Shown: piece after piece, positions 28,341-33,666 of the stretch
Position numbering within the stretch: the stretch's first letter is position 1
How the letters are laid out: each line of letters opens with the position of its first letter
Made by a program: the position numbers and the translations under genes
The notes under the pieces: model-generated
What the model was told of the DNA's origin: nothing
The model's input: the letters and a program-made list of their open reading frames with translations, nothing else
The model's database searches: none
Assembly (NCBI GenBank): GCA_946408655.1
Contig: CAMJTE010000007.1
Location: forward strand, 1-33,666
Source: an uncultured Caryophanales bacterium
GTDB taxonomy: Bacteria; Bacillota_I; Bacilli_A; RF39; UBA660
Direction: 5' to 3'
DNA: 33,666 bases

Positions 28341-28802
28341 ATGTTAATATATGGATATAGAGAAAAAAATTGTCTTGTATCTACAAATGAAAACAATTAT
28401 ACAAATCTATGGGCTTTAGTTCATTATTACGATGGTTCTTATAGTTTTGAGTATCCAACATCTATAATTGTGAGGCGTATATATTGTTCTTACACGACAT
28501 TATGTAGATTTAATAATTCTTTAACTAGAGTTTATGAAGCAAATAGTGATTATATTAAAAGTATAGATTTTGTTAAAGAGTACTTAGAAGAAAATCAGGA
28601 CATAGAAAATAGTATGGATAGAAGATGTAGAAGTATCTATGATGATTTAAAAGTATGGTACAGAAGATTATGTAGTAGTCAAAAATCATTAGATGATATA
28701 AAGTGGCAAGTAGTTAAAACAATGAAACATTACGAGAAACAAGAAATCTTTAAAGTAGCAAGTATTAACTTAAAACGAAATTATTATGATTTTGTTATAT
28801 AA
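28341..28802 (+). CDS. hypothetical protein
   Basis: 153-aa ORF, RBS aaaggagtg. Confidence 0.65.
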   Translation: MLIYGYREKNCLVSTNENNYTNLWALVHYYDGSYSFEYPTSIIVRRIYCSYTTLCRFNNSLTRVYEANSDYIKSIDFVKEYLEENQDIENSMDRRCRSIYDDLKVWYRRLCSSQKSLDDIKWQVVKTMKHYEKQEIFKVASINLKRNYYDFVI

Positions 28803-28829
28803 TTATCACTCCATAAAAAAGGAGGAGTA

Positions 28830-29120
28830 ATGAAAGACAATAAGAAAATATCTTTAATGGAAGATAAAAATGATTTATATCAAAAACAAGCACAAGAATA
28901 TTTAAAAAAGAGGGTTATAAAGTCTGCTTTAGACACATATACAGGAAATAAAGTAGAAGATAAGGAAGTTAGAAAGTTTGTAGCATACTTAGATAGATTT
29001 GTAAGACAAACTTCATCTAAAAATGATATTAACTATAGAATATCAAGCCTATATAACTATATTGTAAGTAAATATAGCGACTATATGGAAATAAATGAAA
29101 TAGTACTAAATGAAAACTAA
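28830..29120 (+). CDS. hypothetical protein
   Basis: 96-aa ORF, RBS aaggaggag. Confidence 0.6.
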   Translation: MKDNKKISLMEDKNDLYQKQAQEYLKKRVIKSALDTYTGNKVEDKEVRKFVAYLDRFVRQTSSKNDINYRISSLYNYIVSKYSDYMEINEIVLNEN

Positions 29121-29185
29121 TTAGTGACTTATATTAAAGTACTCCTATACACAAAAGAAAGGAGGAATAAATTAAGACTAAACTT

Positions 29186-29220
29186 AGAATAGACTTACAT
29201 TAGGTCTATTCTTTATTTTT
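29186..29220 (+). terminator. Rho-independent terminator
   Basis: AGAATAGAC-loop-GTCTATTCT then T-rich. Confidence 0.75.
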
Positions 29221-29482
29221 TTATATGTAGTTATATTTATATAATTATATATAGAGTAATTACTTTTTATACTTTTATGTTAAGTTATATACTATTAAGT
29301 ATATTAAATAAAATATAATATATATAAAGTTAAATATATAAATATAATACTTATCTTTCCATAAGACAATATTATTATAAATTATATTTGGTACTTTTTG
29401 TAAAGTATTAATTTTAACAGAATACATTTTTTTGTTAAAACACTTAAAATATGTGCTATAATGATTATAGGAGGTATTTTTG

Positions 29483-30007
29483 ATGACAAGGGAAGAATTA
29501 TTAAACAAGAGTGATGAATTAACACTTGCTTGGATGGATAAACAAGCAAAGTTAGATAATTATGTTCAAAGATGGTTAGATGGTGAAGTTCAAATGAGTT
29601 CAGAGGGAGTTCAACAACTTATTGATAGTGCTACACAACAAATAGAACAATTAAAAGCACAAGCAACTCAATTTCAAAGTGAATATATGAGAATAACACA
29701 AGAAGAAACAATGAGAAAAAATGCTGTAATAAGTGTTAGACATAATTTTGGTGTTAGTCCTGATGAAATTATTATAACAGATGGTGTTTTGTCTTCAAAC
29801 GCTAATGAATCACATTTAGATGGTAGAAGTAAAAGCCCAGAGGAATTAGAAGATGAAAGAACTCAATTGTTAGCAAGAGTTAGAGAAAAAACTATGAAAA
29901 AGGAAATATCATTATCAGAAGCTTCAAGATTAGCTAATGATATTAACATTGCATATGGTAAATCTAGTTATAATCAAGAAAATACTCAAGGTGGTATGAA
30001 AAGATAA
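29483..30007 (+). CDS. hypothetical Gln-rich helical protein
   Basis: ATG with RBS aggaggt; LIDSATQQIEQLKAQATQFQSEYMRITQEE. Confidence 0.65.
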   Translation: MTREELLNKSDELTLAWMDKQAKLDNYVQRWLDGEVQMSSEGVQQLIDSATQQIEQLKAQATQFQSEYMRITQEETMRKNAVISVRHNFGVSPDEIIITDGVLSSNANESHLDGRSKSPEELEDERTQLLARVREKTMKKEISLSEASRLANDINIAYGKSSYNQENTQGGMKR

Positions 30008-30358
30008 GTATATAGTTATTCTATATGCTTTTTATTTTTCTAATTCTATTTTAGGGCACATACCTCTTTTAAAGATAATCATACCTTTTCTAATTTTACC
30101 CTAGCCCCACTTAAAAACAAACACCACCGTTTTTAGCCCTTTATTAACGGCATTTAGCCCCTAGTAATATAAATATACTAAAAAGATATTTTCAAAACAG
30201 ACAGATAGCGGATTTTGGTGTTTTAAGAGGTGTTTTAATGAAAACTATTCTTTGATTTTTTCACTCGTTTTACTATATACCTACTAGATAGGTACTATAG
30301 ATAACTTTTTGTAGTTTGTAAGTCATCTTACTACTAACAAGTAAGGAGATGATAAAAG

Positions 30359-30541
30359 ATGAGTGATAAGTTTTATACGTTAAAAGACATAAGTAGTCTT
30401 TTACAAACGCCAATACCATACCTAAGAAAACTTATTAAAGAACATAAGTTAAAAGGAAAGTTTTTAGGTAGACATTATATAGTTAGTGATGATGAGTTAA
30501 AAAGGTTTATTAGTTCTTTGGGGGTTAAAAATGAAAGATAA
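30359..30541 (+). CDS. helix-turn-helix excisionase-like DNA-binding protein
   Basis: MSDKFYTLKDISSLLQTPIPYLRKLIKEHKLKGKFLGRHYIVSDDELKRFI, MerR/HTH_17-like. Confidence 0.8.
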   Translation: MSDKFYTLKDISSLLQTPIPYLRKLIKEHKLKGKFLGRHYIVSDDELKRFISSLGVKNER

Positions 30542-30830
30542 GAAGATTAGTATAGATTTAGATATAGAAGATTTATTAGGACTTAAAGAGCCAAGTAAGA
30601 ATAGTCTAGAGTATGATTTAAACTTTATAATTAATAATGGTATTGATGATTATTTAAAAATACAAGAAAATGAGAAAAGAAAGGATAGAGAGTTTGTAGA
30701 ACTATTTAAACGAAATTATAATGAGTTAGTTAAATATATTGAATTAGATGGTAGAATAGCAGTTAACTGCTTTACTTGTTTAAAGGGTGTTGATTTAAGT
30801 AAAAAATATGGAAAGCCAAGAAGTAAGTAG
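30531..30830 (+). CDS. hypothetical protein
   Basis: 99-aa ORF overlapping the HTH gene. Confidence 0.6.
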   Translation: MKDKKISIDLDIEDLLGLKEPSKNSLEYDLNFIINNGIDDYLKIQENEKRKDREFVELFKRNYNELVKYIELDGRIAVNCFTCLKGVDLSKKYGKPRSK

Positions 30831-30864
30831 ATAGTATAAATACTATTTGCTTACTTCTTTTTGT
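30821..30864 (+). terminator. Rho-independent terminator
   Basis: AAGTAAGTAGATAGTA-taaa-TACTATTTGCTTACTT then CTTTTT. Confidence 0.8.
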
Positions 30865-31015
30865 TATATACCAAACAAAAAACGAACAACGAAAGACTAA
30901 AAATAAGGTTAAAACCTATTAAAAATATTTTGTCGTTTTGTTATTATAGAACCAATTCAACCCAAAAGAAATATTTTAGATATGTATACATAAGATTACT
31001 TAGGAGGTTAGCTTA

Positions 31016-31105
31016 ATGGTTAAAGAAACTTTTAACGAAAATGGTAAGACACTCCAAGAAATTATGGAACAATTTTTAATACTATATTATAATGGAAACC
31101 TTTAA
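31016..31105 (+). CDS. small conserved-type ORF upstream of recombinase (29 aa)
   Basis: MVKETFNENGKTLQEIMEQFLILYYNGNL; RBS taggagg. Confidence 0.5.
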   Translation: MVKETFNENGKTLQEIMEQFLILYYNGNL

Positions 31106-31175
31106 AAATAAGGCTAAAAATGGTATAATATATATGTATATTAAAAGTCGTTTCAGTAATTTGAAAGGAGAATAT

Positions 31176-32756
31176 ATGGTAGATACTGAAACGTGGAAAG
31201 TTGGTATATATTGTAGATTATCTCGTGAAGATGAGTTAGAAGATGAAAGTAAAAGTATTACTAATCAACGTGAAATGTGTATGAACTATTGTGTTAAAAA
31301 TGGCTTACGTATTATTGATGAGTATATAGATGATGGTATAAGTGGTAGTACTGATAATAGACCATCATTTAAACGTATGCTTAAAGATATAGATGATAAA
31401 AAAATAAATATGGTAGTAGTAAAAGATACTTCTAGACTTGCTCGTAATTTTAATGATGCTACTAAATATGCTTTTGTTTATTTTCCAGAAAGAAATATAA
31501 GATTATATAGTGTTATTCAAAGTTATGATAGTATAGACCCTAAAGCAAATAGTGATGGTATTTACTTTAAAAGTTTCTTTGATGAGTGGTTTATACGTGA
31601 TACATCTACTAAGATAAGAAAAGGTTTAAGAGATAAAAAAGAAGTTGGTAAGTTTTTAGGAGGTATTGCTCCTTATGGTTATTATAAAGACCCTTTAGAT
31701 AAGCATAAACTTTTAATTGATGAGTATTCAAGTGAAATAGTAAAAAGAATATTTAGTATGTTTGCTAGTGGTATGGGACTTAAAAAGATTTGCTATACTT
31801 TAACTGATGAGAAAGTACCAATACCAAGTGTTTATAAGAACTTAAACAGAGGACAAAAATCTACTTGTTATGGTAAATGGGTGACTCGTACTATTGTTGA
31901 TATGTTAGTTAATGAAACATATATAGGAAACTTAACACAAGGTAGAGGTAAAAAAGTTAGTTATTTAGGTAAGAAAAAAGTAAGAGTGCCTAAAAAAGAC
32001 TGGATAATTGTACCTAATTCTTGTCCTAGAATAATTGATGATGATACTTGGAATATAGTACAAAACATTTATAAACGTAATAGGAATAGACAAAAAACAA
32101 GTCACGAACATTTACTAAGAGGTTTATTAGTATGTAAAGACTGTGGACATACTATAGGAATATCTTTAAGCAAGTGGACTAATAAAGATGGAACAACTAA
32201 TAAGAAATACTATTGCTATTGTAATTATTATCGTAAGATGAGTAAGTATAATGCTTGTACTCCTCATAAGATGGAATATGATGAGGTAGAAGAAAAAGTC
32301 TTAAAGAGTGTTAAGAAGATGTGTAAGAAATATCTAAGGGTAAACGACTTAGAAAATATATTAAAGAACAATGATAAGACTAACAAACTACTAGTAGAAT
32401 TACAAACTAAAAAGAAAAAGTTAGAAAACGAAGTTAATTTAGTTAATACTAGAATAAATGATATTTATATGGATAAGATTAACAAAGTAGTTAGTGAAGA
32501 AGTGTTCTTTAATGCTTACAATACACTTATAGAAAACAATGAAAAGAATAAAACTGAACTAAAGGAAATAGATAAGAAAATATATCAACTAAAAAATAAG
32601 AATACTAATTCTAATGATAAGTATAAAAAGTCTATAGAGGAGTTTTTAAAACTAAAAAAACCATCTATCCAACTTATATCAAGTTTAATTGATAAAATTG
32701 TAATAGATGATGAAAAAAACATAGAAATATTTTATAAGATAAAACCTTTATTTTAA
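31176..32756 (+). CDS. large serine recombinase (E3), TndX/TnpX-like family
   Basis: WKVGIYCRLSREDELEDESKSITNQ, VVVKDTSRLARN, zinc-ribbon LLVCKDCGHTIG; ATG 31176 with RBS aaaggag. Confidence 0.95.
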   Translation: MVDTETWKVGIYCRLSREDELEDESKSITNQREMCMNYCVKNGLRIIDEYIDDGISGSTDNRPSFKRMLKDIDDKKINMVVVKDTSRLARNFNDATKYAFVYFPERNIRLYSVIQSYDSIDPKANSDGIYFKSFFDEWFIRDTSTKIRKGLRDKKEVGKFLGGIAPYGYYKDPLDKHKLLIDEYSSEIVKRIFSMFASGMGLKKICYTLTDEKVPIPSVYKNLNRGQKSTCYGKWVTRTIVDMLVNETYIGNLTQGRGKKVSYLGKKKVRVPKKDWIIVPNSCPRIIDDDTWNIVQNIYKRNRNRQKTSHEHLLRGLLVCKDCGHTIGISLSKWTNKDGTTNKKYYCYCNYYRKMSKYNACTPHKMEYDEVEEKVLKSVKKMCKKYLRVNDLENILKNNDKTNKLLVELQTKKKKLENEVNLVNTRINDIYMDKINKVVSEEVFFNAYNTLIENNEKNKTELKEIDKKIYQLKNKNTNSNDKYKKSIEEFLKLKKPSIQLISSLIDKIVIDDEKNIEIFYKIKPLF

Positions 32757-32807
32757 GTGAGTTATGGCCTAAATTAAGTATAATTTTTCACTTATGAGGA
32801 CGTGAGT

Positions 32808-33084
32808 TGCTGCTCCAATTGCTAAAGCAGTATTATCTTCATCAATAGATGCACTAGATATAAAACCCCAAGCTAATGAAATAGAAAAGGAGTTTAACTA
32901 TATAGATAAAGTATATGCTAAGGTACCAGATGTAGTTGGAATGTCTCGAGAAGAAGCAACCAATAATCTTAAAAGTTTTAAAGTAGAATATAGTGGAGAA
33001 GGAGGTAAAGTAGTATATCAATCGCCTTCTAGTGGTACTCAAATATATGAGGGTGAAGTTGTAAAACTTATGTTAGATGATTAA
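32808..33084 (+). CDS. spoVD: SpoVD-like PBP, fragment D (linker and C-terminal PASTA domain)
   Basis: VAAPIAKAVLSSSIDALDIKPQANEIEKEFNYIDKVYAKVPDVVGMSREEATNNLKSFKVEYSGEGGKVVYQSPSSGTQIYEGEVVKLMLDD; stop 33082-33084. Confidence 0.92.
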
Positions 33085-33216
33085 AAACAAAAGTATTATA
33101 AGTAAATTGAGGCATAATTCTTAAAAAAAATTATTGACAAATACTTAAAATAGATATAAAATGAATAGGCGCAATAAAATAAAAGGTAGTTTGATGTATT
33201 TGTTATTAATAGATAA

Positions 33217-33244
33217 AATAGAGCTACTTTTAGTTCTATTTTTT
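33217..33244 (+). terminator. Rho-independent terminator downstream of spoVD
   Basis: AATAGAGCTA-loop-TAGTTCTATT then TTTT. Confidence 0.65.
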
Positions 33245-33349
33245 AGTTACCTTAATACAATTAATTGTGAAACAATTGTGAAATTGATTGACTTTGATAA
33301 TTCTTTATGATATGATTGAATCATAATAAGAGGGACTGTGGAGGTGGAC

Positions 33350-33666
33350 ATGAAGGACACGTATGTATTTGAGTATGTTAATGAAAATGAGTTTAGAAAA
33401 CTTGAAAGATCAATAAAAAAATATAACATGCTTGCATATAAACAATTGTATTTTCAGTATTATCCAGAACTTAAAAATGGGAAATTTTTAGGTGAGATAG
33501 TGTCTGATGATGAGGATAATGGGACTACAACTTATGAATTAAAGCTAACAACAGATGCGATGTTTTCTAAGGTTCACGGTGACATTAAATTGTATTATAT
33601 AGTTTATCATAAGGAAAAAATTGTTATGCTTGATAAGTTTGAACCACTTGATATATTAAGTGAAGG
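33350..33666 (+). CDS. hypothetical protein, partial at window edge
   Basis: ATG after GGAGGTGG; open to window end MKDTYVFEYVNENEFRKLERSIKKYN... Confidence 0.65.
   Translation, partial: MKDTYVFEYVNENEFRKLERSIKKYNMLAYKQLYFQYYPELKNGKFLGEIVSDDEDNGTTTYELKLTTDAMFSKVHGDIKLYYIVYHKEKIVMLDKFEPLDILSE

Larger units (their letters stand above)
27872..32807 (+). mobile_element. Intervening element E3 (4936 bp) in spoVD, serine-recombinase type
   Basis: Interrupts spoVD inside GGTVAAPI; AGT at both boundaries (27869-27871, 32805-32807); recombinase at right end. Confidence 0.92.

Overview
AT-rich Firmicutes-type DNA. Its organising feature is a single spoVD-like gene (sporulation class B PBP with one C-terminal PASTA domain) that starts at 2983 and stops at 33084. 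The gene is split into four fragments by three elements, each with its own large serine recombinase: E1 ~4.7 kb, E2 ~18.6 kb, E3 ~4.9 kb. All lie in the same orientation, with the recombinase at the right end next to attR. Crossover at the short identities at each boundary (AATC, TACA, AGT) removes 4031-8703, 8900-27484 and 27872-32807. This restores one uninterrupted 1908-nt ORF (635 aa) with the SpoVD motifs re-formed across all three joints (NSCN|PGFVNLG, VTPIQ|QITAVSAA, GGT|VAAPI). This looks like a triple 'skin'-type arrangement in one sporulation gene. E1 carries a DUF5655-like gene plus ASCH, GNAT and glutamine-amidotransferase genes. E2 carries a nucleotide-metabolism-like cargo: ASCH-cytidine deaminase behind a leader-peptide attenuator, GNAT/transglutaminase/ASCH fusion, NUDIX, HAD nucleotidase, radical SAM-TRAM, Asp/Glu racemase-like, EndoIII-like glycosylase, dNMP kinase, PfkB-P-loop kinase fusion and MazG-like. 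E2 also has an mTERF-like protein, an HNH protein with 105-aa repeats, and a complex noncoding region. E3 carries small uncharacterised genes and an excisionase-like HTH. No rRNA, tRNA or CRISPR array was recognised. Family calls are by eye from motifs; no database search was run.
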